Positions 15,342 through 23,350 of a DNA stretch of 64,000 nucleotides are shown piece after piece; positions within the stretch are counted from its first letter, which is position 1; every line of letters begins with the position of its first letter. Origin of the DNA: CALMKX01 sp036274895 (GTDB lineage Bacteria > Acidobacteriota > Thermoanaerobaculia > Multivoradales > SZUA-115); NCBI GenBank assembly GCA_036274895.1, contig DASUEU010000089.1:1-64000 (forward strand). Direction: 5' to 3'. A model generated the notes under the pieces. It did not search any database, had not been told where the DNA came from, and was given only the letters and a program-made list of their open reading frames with translations. The translations under genes and the position numbers were made by a program.

Positions 15342-15450
15342 CGAAGGGCTCGGGTCCTGTGCATCGGACGATCCCGAACCTCGTCAGGCCCGGAAGGGAG
15401 CAGCGATAAGGTTTCTGCTCCGAGTGCCGCAGGGAAGCCGGAGCCCTTCG
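15342..15450 (+). ncRNA. ffs: Signal recognition particle RNA, small bacterial type
   Basis: The ends CGAAGGGCTC (15342-15351) and GAGCCCTTCG (15441-15450) are perfectly complementary. The apical domain shows the conserved GTCAGGCCCGGAAGGGAGCAGCG-type sequence: GGAA tetraloop, symmetric AGCAG loop and GTCAGG opposite. Its place directly upstream of dnaX is common. It pairs with Ffh protein to target membrane proteins. Confidence 0.95.
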
Positions 15451-15473
15451 TCAGCCGCTGGCCCCCCAATCTC

Positions 15474-17153
15474 ATGTCCTACCAGGTCCTCGCTCGCAAG
15501 TGGCGTCCGCAGGATTTCTCCGCCCTCGTCGGCCAGGAGGCGATCGTCACTGCCTTGCGCAACGGCCTCGCCGACGGCCGCATCGCGCACGCCTACCTCT
15601 TCTCGGGGATCCGGGGCGTCGGCAAGACCACCACCGCCCGCCTCCTCGCCAAGGCCCTCAACTGCGAGAAGGGAGCCCTCGGAGATCCCTGCAACGAGTG
15701 CGTGATCTGCCAGGAGATCACCCGCGGCAACGACCTCGACGTGCTCGAGATCGACGCCGCCACCTACTCGAAAGTGGAGCAGGTGCGCGATCTCACCGAG
15801 AGCCTGCGCTATCCCCCGGTGCGCGACCGCAACAAGGTGGTGGTGATCGACGAGGTCCACCGTCTCTCGCGCCAGGCCTTCGACGCCCTGCTCAAGATTG
15901 TCGAGGAGCCGCCGCCACACCTGGTCTTCGTCTTCGCGACGACCGAGATCGAAGCGGTCCCGGCCACCATCCTCTCGCGCTGCCAGGAGTACCGCTTCCG
16001 CCGCGTCAGCCTCGGCGAGATGGCGGCCTATTTGCGCCGGGTCGCGGACGCCGAGGCCATCACCGCCAGCGACGCCGCCTTGCGCTTGATCGCTCGGGCC
16101 GGGGAAGGCAGCGTCCGCGACTCGGTCGCCCTGCTCGACCAGCTCGCCACCTTCGGCGCCGGCACCATCCGCGACGAGGACGCCGCTCGGCTTTCAGGCA
16201 GTCTTGACAGCGGCTTCTTCCTCGGCCTCCTGGCGGCGATCCTCGGCGGCGACGCCCTCGCGGTGGTCAACGCCACCCGCCGGCTGGACGAGGAGGGCTG
16301 GGATCCGCGGCACGTCTTCGCCCAGTTCCTCGGCCTGTGCCGGGATGCCCTCCACCTCGCGGTCGGGGGCCGCGCCGAGGGGCTCGATCTACCTGCCGAC
16401 GATGCCGCCGCCCTGGCCGCCGTCGCCGGAGAGGCCGGCTACGAGAACCTGCTGCGCCTGATGCACCTCCTGCTCCGGAGCGAGGACACCGTCCGGCGCA
16501 GCGACGCCGCGCTGCTCGCCGCGGAGATCGCCTGGTTGCGCGCCGCCGAGCTACCCAAGCTGGTGCAGGTCGAAGAACTGCTCGCGGGGGTCGACCGGGC
16601 TCCAGCTGCCCGGCCGACCGCTTCCCCACCCCACCCAGCGCCCGCCCCGGTGCCGCGGCCCACCCCCGGCGCCGCGGTCCCACAACCGGCACCAGCGTCC
16701 GCCCCGGCGGCTCCGCGGTCGGAGCCGCCCCGGCGGACGGAGCCCACCGCCGCCCCTGCCGCAACGGCCAGCGTGGCGCGGCTCCTCGAAGAGGTCAGCC
16801 GGCGCCGTCAGGCCCTGGCGGCCCATCTCGGCAGCGCCTCCCGTCTCGAGATCGACAATGGGGAGCTGCTCATATACTTACCGCCCACCGGCAGCGAGAT
16901 GCTGGCTCGCGCTCTGGAGCGGGACGCCAATCGACAGGTTCTGGACGAGGCTCTCGCCGAGGTGGCCGGTCCGGGCCTGCGCTGGCGCACGGTGGCTGCC
17001 GCGGCCAGCACCCCCGCGCCGGCAGCCCGGACCGAGGCTCCGCCCCCGGCCGAGCGCGCTGCGACCGAGCACCCCACCGTCCAGGCGGTGCTCGACATCT
17101 TCGGGGGCACGGTCGCCACGGTGGAGCCCAGCCGCCGGGAGGAGGAAGAGTAG
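15474..17153 (+). CDS. dnaX: DNA polymerase III subunits tau/gamma
   Basis: A 559-aa clamp-loader ATPase. It starts MSYQVLARKWRPQDF, has Walker A GIRGVGKTT (about 45-53), a zinc site in NCEKG through CNECVIC, Walker B VVVIDEVHRLS and the sensor-1 region VFATTEIEAVPATILSRCQ. Residues about 370-430 are a Pro/Ala-rich linker and the C-terminal part is a tau-like domain. I see no slippery A-rich frameshift motif that would produce a separate gamma. The stop is adjacent to the ybaB start. Confidence 0.96.
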   Translation: MSYQVLARKWRPQDFSALVGQEAIVTALRNGLADGRIAHAYLFSGIRGVGKTTTARLLAKALNCEKGALGDPCNECVICQEITRGNDLDVLEIDAATYSKVEQVRDLTESLRYPPVRDRNKVVVIDEVHRLSRQAFDALLKIVEEPPPHLVFVFATTEIEAVPATILSRCQEYRFRRVSLGEMAAYLRRVADAEAITASDAALRLIARAGEGSVRDSVALLDQLATFGAGTIRDEDAARLSGSLDSGFFLGLLAAILGGDALAVVNATRRLDEEGWDPRHVFAQFLGLCRDALHLAVGGRAEGLDLPADDAAALAAVAGEAGYENLLRLMHLLLRSEDTVRRSDAALLAAEIAWLRAAELPKLVQVEELLAGVDRAPAARPTASPPHPAPAPVPRPTPGAAVPQPAPASAPAAPRSEPPRRTEPTAAPAATASVARLLEEVSRRRQALAAHLGSASRLEIDNGELLIYLPPTGSEMLARALERDANRQVLDEALAEVAGPGLRWRTVAAAASTPAPAARTEAPPPAERAATEHPTVQAVLDIFGGTVATVEPSRREEEE

Positions 17154-17450
17154 ATGAGCTCGATCCGGAACCTGATGAAGCAAGCCCAGCAGATGCAGGA
17201 GAAGCTCCAGAGGGAGCTCGCCGAGCTGGTGGTCGAGGCCACGGTCGGCGGCGGCATGGTCACCGTGCGCATGAGCGGCCACAAGCAGTTGGTGTCGGTG
17301 AAGATCGACAAGGAGGTCATGGATCCCGAGGACCCCTCCATGCTCGAGGATCTGATCGTGGCCGCCGTCAACGAGGCCCACCGCAAGGTCGACGAGACCA
17401 TGCAGGGCCGCCTCGGCATGCTCGCCACGGGGCTCCCCCTATCGCTCTGA
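17154..17450 (+). CDS. ybaB: YbaB/EbfC nucleoid-associated protein
   Basis: A 98-aa DNA-binding protein whose ATG begins right after the dnaX stop. The family pattern is clear: an N-terminal helix with LMKQAQQMQEKLQRELAEL, beta strands with GGGMVTVRMSGHKQLVSVKID, and a C-terminal helix with LIVAAVNEAHRKVDETM. It forms dimers that bind DNA broadly. The dnaX-ybaB-recR order is standard. Confidence 0.95.
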   Translation: MSSIRNLMKQAQQMQEKLQRELAELVVEATVGGGMVTVRMSGHKQLVSVKIDKEVMDPEDPSMLEDLIVAAVNEAHRKVDETMQGRLGMLATGLPLSL

Positions 17451-17458
17451 TCCCGCCC

Positions 17459-18043
17459 ATGTCAGATCCCCTGGCCCGGCTGATCGGAGAGCTCGCCCGG
17501 CTACCGGGTATCGGGACCAAGACCGCCACCCGGCTGGCCCACCACGTCCTCAAGGTTCCGGAGGGCGAGGCGCGGGCCTTGGCGGGCGCCATCGTCGAGG
17601 TCAAGGAGCGGCTCTTTCACTGCTCCTGCTGCAACGCCATCACCGCCACCGAGCCCTGCCGCATCTGCGCCGACCCCTCGCGGCGGCGCGACCAGATCTG
17701 CGTCGTCGAGGAGCCCTTCAACATCTTGCCCATCGAGCGCACCGGCGAATTTCGCGGCCTCTACCACGTGCTGCTGGGAGCCCTCTCCCCCCAGCGTGGG
17801 ATCGGCCCCGAGCGCCTGGCGATCGCCGGCCTGCTCGCCCGCCTCGACGGCGTCGGCGAGGTGGTGCTGGCCACCAATCCCAGCGTCGAGGGGGAAGCCA
17901 CGGCCCTCTTTCTCGCGCGCCTGCTCCACGACCGTGGAGTCATGGCCACCCGCCTCGCCTTCGGCATGCCGGTGGGCGGCGACATCGAGTACACCGACGA
18001 GGTCACCCTCGCTCGCTCCTTGGCCGGCCGCCGGGAGATTTGA
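17459..18043 (+). CDS. recR: Recombination protein RecR
   Basis: A 194-aa RecR. An N-terminal helix-hairpin-helix (LARLPGIGTKTATRLA), a four-cysteine zinc finger (CSCC then CRIC), and a Toprim domain (ICVVEEPFNILPIERTGEF) appear in order, with the C-terminal GGDIEYTDEVTLARSL. It works with RecF and RecO in loading RecA at gaps; recF is also in the window. It begins nine bases after ybaB. Confidence 0.96.
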   Translation: MSDPLARLIGELARLPGIGTKTATRLAHHVLKVPEGEARALAGAIVEVKERLFHCSCCNAITATEPCRICADPSRRRDQICVVEEPFNILPIERTGEFRGLYHVLLGALSPQRGIGPERLAIAGLLARLDGVGEVVLATNPSVEGEATALFLARLLHDRGVMATRLAFGMPVGGDIEYTDEVTLARSLAGRREI

Positions 18044-19377
18044 TGCCGAGCGCGGGCCCCACCCGCTCCCGCGGCGGCGGCCTCGGCCGGGGCGACTTGC
18101 TGCCCGAGATCCTCGCCCCGCCGCCCGGCCCACGCTCCCGCGCCCTGTCGTCGAAGCTGGCCGCCACCGAGGCGCCGGGAGTCAACACGCTGTTCGGCGG
18201 CGAGCCGGCCCTGGTCTGGGAGCAGGCCCGCGGCGCCAATGTCCTCGACGTCGACGGCAACCGTTACCTCGACCTCACCTCGGGTTTCGGTGCCGCGGCC
18301 GTCGGCCACCGTCACCCCGGGGTGGTGGCCGCCGTCCGCCGACAATCGCGGTTGCTGCTCCACGGCCTGGGCGACGTCGCCGCACATCCGGCCCGCGTGG
18401 AGTTGGCCCAGCGGCTGGTCCGACTCGCCCCGGTCGACGACGCCCGGGTCTACTTCGCCACCTCCGGGGCCGAGGCCGTCGAGATCGCCCTCAAGACCGC
18501 CCTGCTCGCCACCGGCCGCTCGGAGCTCCTGGCCTTCGACCCCGCCTACCACGGCCTCACTTTCGGCGCCCTCGCCGTGACCTCGCGGCCGGAGTTCCGG
18601 GAGCCGTTCCGGGATCGCCTGGGGACCGTCCACCGGCCGGCCTTCGGCGCTCCCTTGAGCGAGATCGAGCCCCTCCTCGCCACCACCCGGGTGGCGGCGG
18701 CGATCGTCGAGCCCGTGGTCGGCCGGGAAGGCATCCTGCTGCCGCCGCCGGGATGGCTCGCCGGGCTCGCTGCCCTCTGCCGCCGTCACGGCACTCTCCT
18801 GGTGGCCGACGAGATCTGGACCGGCTTCGGCCGCACCGGCGCCTGGTTCGCCTCGGTGGAGGAGGGCGTGCGCCCGGACCTGCTGTGCTGCGGCAAGGCC
18901 CTCGGGGGTGGGCTGCCGATCGCCGCGACACTCGGGGCGGCGCGGTGGATGGCGGCCTGGGGGAGCCCGGGGGAAGCTCGCCACACCTCGACCTTCCTCG
19001 GCCATCCCCTGGCCTGCGCCGCGGCCCTGGCCGCCCTCGAGATCCTCGAGAGGGAGGACCTTCCGGGTCGGGCTTCTCGCATGGGCCGGGCTCTCTCCCG
19101 GCGCTTCGCTGGCTGGCCGGCGCGCTTCGCGGGCTTGCTCGAGGTGCGCGGCCGCGGGCTGCTCTGGGGGCTCGAGCTCGAGGGCGGGGCGGCCGCTGCC
19201 CGCCTGGTCTCCTTCGCCCGTTCTCGCGGCGTCCTGGTGCTCGCGGGCGGGCCGGATGGTAAGGTCGTGGAGATCGCGCCGCCCCTCTCGATCCGCAGCC
19301 GCCAGCTCGACTTCGCGCTCAGCGTTCTGGAGGAGGGTCTGTCGCGGTCGCTCCCGAGGATGAGGACGCCTGGATGA
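18043..19377 (+). CDS. Class III PLP-dependent aminotransferase
   Basis: A 444-aa fold-type I aminotransferase. The start ATG shares one base with the recR stop (TGATG). It shows the cofactor-phosphate strand TSGAEAVEIALK, the cofactor-ring aspartate box ADEIWTGFGRTG, and the Schiff-base lysine in CCGKALGGGLP. The family includes acetylornithine, 4-aminobutyrate and diamine transaminases; the sequence does not tell which. An N-terminal extension of about 40 residues is basic and proline-rich. The 3' end overlaps the glycosyltransferase start by four bases. Confidence 0.85.
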   Translation: MPSAGPTRSRGGGLGRGDLLPEILAPPPGPRSRALSSKLAATEAPGVNTLFGGEPALVWEQARGANVLDVDGNRYLDLTSGFGAAAVGHRHPGVVAAVRRQSRLLLHGLGDVAAHPARVELAQRLVRLAPVDDARVYFATSGAEAVEIALKTALLATGRSELLAFDPAYHGLTFGALAVTSRPEFREPFRDRLGTVHRPAFGAPLSEIEPLLATTRVAAAIVEPVVGREGILLPPPGWLAGLAALCRRHGTLLVADEIWTGFGRTGAWFASVEEGVRPDLLCCGKALGGGLPIAATLGAARWMAAWGSPGEARHTSTFLGHPLACAAALAALEILEREDLPGRASRMGRALSRRFAGWPARFAGLLEVRGRGLLWGLELEGGAAAARLVSFARSRGVLVLAGGPDGKVVEIAPPLSIRSRQLDFALSVLEEGLSRSLPRMRTPG

Positions 19378-20270
19378 CCCCGACGCTCGGCATCGTGCTG
19401 GTGCATTTCGGACCGACCGAGCCGACTCGCCGAGCCCTGGCGGCGATCGCCGGAGACCCTTCGCTCACTGCGCGTAAAGTGGTGGTGGTCGATAACTCCA
19501 ACAGCTTCAGCGGCCACTCCCCGATTCCCGGTCTGGCGGTTCTCGCCGCGCCTGACAATCCAGGGTTCGGCAGCGGCGCCAACCGCGGGGCCGCCGCGCT
19601 CATTGCCGGGGAGCCGCTGTCCGGCTACCTGTTCTTGAACGGCGACGTCGAGATCGTCCCGGGGTTCCTCGATGCTGCCGCGGCCGCACTCGCCGGTGGT
19701 GCCGGCGCGGTCGGCGGCCCCCTCTATCTCGACGAGGCGCGCACCCAGGTCTGGTACGCCGGTGGCCGCGTCGTCGCCTGGCGCGGCACCGTGCTCCAGG
19801 AGCGCACCACCGACGCCGCGGCGAGACGGCGCCCGGTGGGCTTCATCCCCGGCGCGGCCTTGGTGGTGGGCGCCAACGCCTTCGCCACCGTGGGCGGCTT
19901 CGACGAGCGCTTTTTTCTCTACAACGAGGACGTCGACCTGTGCCTGCGGCTCTCCCGCGCGGGCTTCTCGCTGCTCTTCGAGCCGGAGATGGCGGCCATC
20001 CACCACGTCGGTGGCGCCACCGGCTCGGCCGAGCGCTCCCCCCTCTACCTCGAGCACCTCACGCGTACCCGGCTGCTGCCCTTTCCGTCACGCCTCCACC
20101 GCCTCTGGCTCGCCGTCCTCCACACCGGCTGGCTCGGGGTGCGCAGCGTCGCCCTGCTCACCCTGCGGGGTGGTCGGGCGCGGGCGCAGGTCGCAGCCCT
20201 GCTGCGGGGGCACCGGGCCGCCCTGGCCAGTGCCTGGTCCGGCCGGCTCTCGCGGCGGCCGTCGCGCTAG
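19374..20270 (+). CDS. Family 2 glycosyltransferase, rhamnosyltransferase-like
   Basis: A 298-aa GT-A fold enzyme. GIVLVHFGPTEPTRRAL and KVVVVDNSNS form the nucleotide-sugar-binding start, FLNGDVEIVPGFL supplies the DxD-like site, and GGFDERFFLYNEDVDLCLR is the acceptor-site motif seen in WbbL-type rhamnosyltransferases. A C-terminal amphipathic region may touch the membrane. It probably adds a sugar to a cell-surface glycan. It is translationally coupled to the aminotransferase (ATGA overlap). Confidence 0.82.
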   Translation: MTPTLGIVLVHFGPTEPTRRALAAIAGDPSLTARKVVVVDNSNSFSGHSPIPGLAVLAAPDNPGFGSGANRGAAALIAGEPLSGYLFLNGDVEIVPGFLDAAAAALAGGAGAVGGPLYLDEARTQVWYAGGRVVAWRGTVLQERTTDAAARRRPVGFIPGAALVVGANAFATVGGFDERFFLYNEDVDLCLRLSRAGFSLLFEPEMAAIHHVGGATGSAERSPLYLEHLTRTRLLPFPSRLHRLWLAVLHTGWLGVRSVALLTLRGGRARAQVAALLRGHRAALASAWSGRLSRRPSR

Positions 20271-20293
20271 CGTCTCCCTGCTAGCATCGCGGC

Positions 20294-20860
20294 GTGAGCG
20301 AGCCCTCCTTCAAGATCGCCTTCATCGGCAGCCACGGCGTCGGCAAGACGACTCTCTGCTATGGGCTCGCTGCCCGGCTCAAGGCCCGCGACCTCTCCTG
20401 TGACGTGGTCCACGAGGTGGCCCGGCGGTGCCCACTGCCCATCAACCAGGACACCACGGTCGCGGCGCAGGCCTGGATCCTCCACACTCAGATCGCCGAG
20501 GAGCTGGTCGCTGCCGCCCGCTACCCGGTGGTCCTCTGCGATCGCAGCGCCCTCGACAACTACGTCTACCTCCTGCTCGCCAGCCACCCCCCCAGCATGC
20601 TCGAAGAGCTGGTGGCGAGCTGGATGACCACCTACTCCCTCCTCGTCGAGGTGCCGATCCTCAGCTCCCCCTCCCCGGACGGGGTGCGCGCCGCGGATCC
20701 CGCCTTCCAGCGAGCGGTCGAGCTGCGGCTGCGCCACGAGATCGACCGCCGTGGCCTCGCCACCTTGCGGCTCGACCCGGCCGAGCGCCCCGCCTGGCTT
20801 GACGCGGTCGAGCGCGCCGCTCTCGACCGCCTGATGCCGGGCCAGCTCTCACTGCTCTGA
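20294..20860 (+). CDS. P-loop NTPase, NadR/AAA_28-like
   Basis: A 188-aa nucleotide-binding protein from a GTG. Walker A is FIGSHGVGKTTL (about residues 10-21). A DRSALDNYVYLL segment resembles the Walker-B/lid area of NadR-kinase-like and Ttd14-like proteins, in which a small molecule or lipid is bound or phosphorylated. HEVARRCPLPINQD also matches that group. The exact substrate is unknown. It follows the glycosyltransferase by 23 bp. Confidence 0.7.
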   Translation: MSEPSFKIAFIGSHGVGKTTLCYGLAARLKARDLSCDVVHEVARRCPLPINQDTTVAAQAWILHTQIAEELVAAARYPVVLCDRSALDNYVYLLLASHPPSMLEELVASWMTTYSLLVEVPILSSPSPDGVRAADPAFQRAVELRLRHEIDRRGLATLRLDPAERPAWLDAVERAALDRLMPGQLSLL

Positions 20861-20933
20861 CCGCCGGCTCCGGCCGGCCGATCGCCCGCGCCAGCTCGAA
20901 GATTCCAGGCTAGAATTCCCCGCTGAAGTCACC

Positions 20934-21935
20934 ATGAGCCAGCCCGCAGAGGATGTCTTCCGGCGCTCCCCGGTCTTCGCCCACCTGTCGGCGGCGGACC
21001 TCGCCGTGCTCAGCGGGTGCTCGGCCCTGCGCACCTTCCCGGCCGGCTCGGTGGTGGTGCGTCGCAACGACACCTCCCGCGACGCCTTCCTGATCACCAA
21101 GGGCCGGGTGCGCATCGAGCGAGCTACTCCCTACGGCCCCTACCTCTTCGCCGTGCTGGGCGAGGGCGACCTCTTCGGCGAGGCGAGCTTCATCGACTTG
21201 CTCGGGCGCTCCGGGGATGCCGTCACCGAGACCGAGGCCACTCTCCTGGTTCTCGACCACACTGCCCTCGAGGCGGCCAGCCGGCAGGACACCCGCTTCA
21301 CTGTCGCCCTGCTCTGGGCCTTCTGGAAGAGCCTCTCGAGCAAACTGCGCCGCGCCAACGAGCACCTCTTGCAGTTCTTCTCGGAGGGCGGGGGGCCGCC
21401 GCTGGCCGACGGTCCCGTCGATCACCGCGGCACCGGGCAGTTCCAGATCGGCCTCGACGCCAAGCGCAAGCTGTTCGAGGAGCAGACCCTCTCGGCCATG
21501 GAGATCAACTTCCTGTCCTCCCTCTCGAAGGCCAAGCAGCTCACCGACGGCGAGCTGCTCTTCCGCGAGGGCGAGCCGGGCGACCGCATGTACGTGGTGC
21601 TCGAGGGTCAGGTGCGCATCAGCAAGACCATCCCGGGCGTCGGCGAGGAGGCGCTCGCCTTCCTCGGGCGCGGCGACTACTTCGGCGAGATGGCCCTGAT
21701 CGACAATGCTCCCCGCTCGGCGGATGCTCGCGCCCACACGGGGGGTGCCGTCGTCCTGGCCATCCCCCGAGAGGTGCTCGAGGGCGTCCTCGACATCCGC
21801 AAGGTCACCTCGCTGCGCCTGCTCAAGCTGTTGTGCTCGCTGGTCGCCAAGCGCCTGCGCGAGCTCGACGAGAAGATCATCGGCTGGTACCTGCTCTCGG
21901 GCGGCGGCCAGGAGCCCCTGGTGGCTCCGCCCTAG
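20934..21935 (+). CDS. Tandem cyclic-nucleotide-binding domain protein
   Basis: A 333-aa protein with two cNMP-binding domains. Domain 1 (about 5-130) has GEGDLFGEASFIDLLGRSGDA, a variant phosphate-binding cassette. Domain 2 (about 185-310) has GRGDYFGEMALIDNAPRSAD, a near-canonical cassette with the FGE and PRSA residues that hold the cyclic phosphate. There is no helix-turn-helix at either end, so it is probably a sensor or regulatory subunit rather than a Crp-type regulator. The end overlaps the convergent mutY by 59 bp. Confidence 0.85.
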   Translation: MSQPAEDVFRRSPVFAHLSAADLAVLSGCSALRTFPAGSVVVRRNDTSRDAFLITKGRVRIERATPYGPYLFAVLGEGDLFGEASFIDLLGRSGDAVTETEATLLVLDHTALEAASRQDTRFTVALLWAFWKSLSSKLRRANEHLLQFFSEGGGPPLADGPVDHRGTGQFQIGLDAKRKLFEEQTLSAMEINFLSSLSKAKQLTDGELLFREGEPGDRMYVVLEGQVRISKTIPGVGEEALAFLGRGDYFGEMALIDNAPRSADARAHTGGAVVLAIPREVLEGVLDIRKVTSLRLLKLLCSLVAKRLRELDEKIIGWYLLSGGGQEPLVAPP

Positions 21936-22980
21936 CCTCGACCAGCCTCAGGGCCTTGCCGAGCAGCGCGGAGCGGGGTAGGCGGGCGATCTCCTCGCGA
22001 TAGAACCAGCCGGCCTCGATGCCCTGATGCACCTCGCCGGCGGCTTCGATCCGCGCGCGGCAAACCGTCGCCGTGATCGCCCGGATGGTGATGCCGTGGC
22101 GCACCGTGCCGAGCTCCTCGAGGAGGCTCCAGCTGCTGCCGTAGGCCCGACCCAGGGCTGTGGCCGCGGCGGAGGGGGTCTCCAGCGGCGCCGCGTCGAG
22201 CTCGATCCACGGCAGCTCCCAGGTCCCCGCGAGAAGCTCGCTGGCATCGTCGCGGCGCACCAGGAGCAGACGTCCCCCCTCTTCCACCAAGGCCAGGAGC
22301 CAGCGCACTTTGACCGGCCGAGGTTTGATGCGAGGTGCCGGGAAGGCCTCCGGGTTGCCTCCGGCGCGGCCTCGGCAGGTCTCGGCCAGGGGACACAGCA
22401 GGCAGCGCGGGCGCTGGGGAACGCAGACCATCGCTCCCAGCTCCATCAGGGCCTGGTTCGAGTCGCCAGGCCGGCTGGCGTCGAGCAGGCCGGCTGCCGC
22501 TTCGCGCAAGGTCCGCCTCACCGCGCGTTGCCGGGGGTCTGACCCCGAGGCCAGCCAGCGGCTGAGCACCCGCTCGACGTTGCCGTCGAGGACCGGCTCG
22601 GCGACGCCGAAAGCGATGCTCGCGATCGCCGCCGCGGTGTACTCCCCGACGCCGGGCAGGGCCTTGAGGCTAGCCGTTGTGCGCGGAAAGCCGCCCTGCT
22701 CGACCACCAGCTCGGCCGCGGCGTGGAGCTGGCGCGCTCGCCGGTAGTAGCCGAGGCCGGCCCAGGCGGCGAGCACTTCGGCCTGGTGCGCGCCGGCCAA
22801 TGCCTCGACCGAGGGGAAGCGAGAGACGAAACGCTCGAAGTAGGGGATGGCGGCTTCGACCCGCGTCTGCTGGAGCATGATCTCCGACACCCAGACACGG
22901 TATGGGTCCTGGTCGCGGCGCCAGGGGAGGTCGCGCCGGTGGCGATCGAACCACGCCAGAAGGGCTGCCCCGGCGGACAT
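21877..22980 (-). CDS. mutY: A/G-specific adenine glycosylase MutY
   Basis: A 367-aa DNA repair glycosylase that removes adenine opposite 8-oxoguanine. The catalytic glutamate is in VSEIMLQQTRVEAAIPY (E33), the helix-hairpin-helix and catalytic aspartate in LPGVGEYTAAA and VLDGNVERV, the 4Fe-4S cluster cysteines in CVPQRPRCLLCPLAETC, and a C-terminal NUDIX-like domain reads the lesion. I chose the ATG at 22980; an upstream ATG at 23025 adds 15 residues. A TATACT hexamer lies seven bases before the start, so the transcript may be nearly leaderless. Confidence 0.93.
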   Translation of the reverse strand: MSAGAALLAWFDRHRRDLPWRRDQDPYRVWVSEIMLQQTRVEAAIPYFERFVSRFPSVEALAGAHQAEVLAAWAGLGYYRRARQLHAAAELVVEQGGFPRTTASLKALPGVGEYTAAAIASIAFGVAEPVLDGNVERVLSRWLASGSDPRQRAVRRTLREAAAGLLDASRPGDSNQALMELGAMVCVPQRPRCLLCPLAETCRGRAGGNPEAFPAPRIKPRPVKVRWLLALVEEGGRLLLVRRDDASELLAGTWELPWIELDAAPLETPSAAATALGRAYGSSWSLLEELGTVRHGITIRAITATVCRARIEAAGEVHQGIEAGWFYREEIARLPRSALLGKALRLVEARAEPPGAPGRRPRAGTSR

Positions 22981-23350
22981 CGCGGGGAGTATACGGCCAA
23001 TCTGGCGTTGCACCGTTTTGTGCACGGGTGATGACAGTTCTTGCTGCGAGGGGAGCCCAGAAACGACGCGGCCGGCCCGTGGGGGCCGGCCGTTCGCTTC
23101 GGTGAAATACGGGGGAGGTCCCCGCTTGGGTGGGCCGTTCTGAGGATTTACCCCTGTGGGATAGGGGATTGAGGCTGGATCGTAGAGGGGAGGCTTGCGC
23201 CTCGGTAAAGGTAGGATAAGAACGTGGTGGGTGGAACCTCCCTCGTATCGGTGTTAACAGTTCGTTAACCCATCTGCATTCCCTTACCAGCAAGCGCCGT
23301 GCCAGCCCCCCGGCGCATCCTCGGGGTCCCTGCTAGAATCCCCCTCACCT
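22981..23350. other. 370-bp gap between mutY and sppA, no gene seen
   Basis: No credible coding frame. It holds a perfect 10-bp GC hairpin, CGGCCGGCCC (23069-23078) with GGGCCGGCCG (23083-23092), which on the minus strand is followed by TCGTTTC. It also holds a GAGGC/GCCTC small hairpin near 23200 and GTTAAC-AGTTC-GTTAAC around 23252-23269. Divergent promoters for mutY and sppA must lie here. A small RNA read leftward and ended by the GC hairpin is possible but unproven. Confidence 0.4.
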
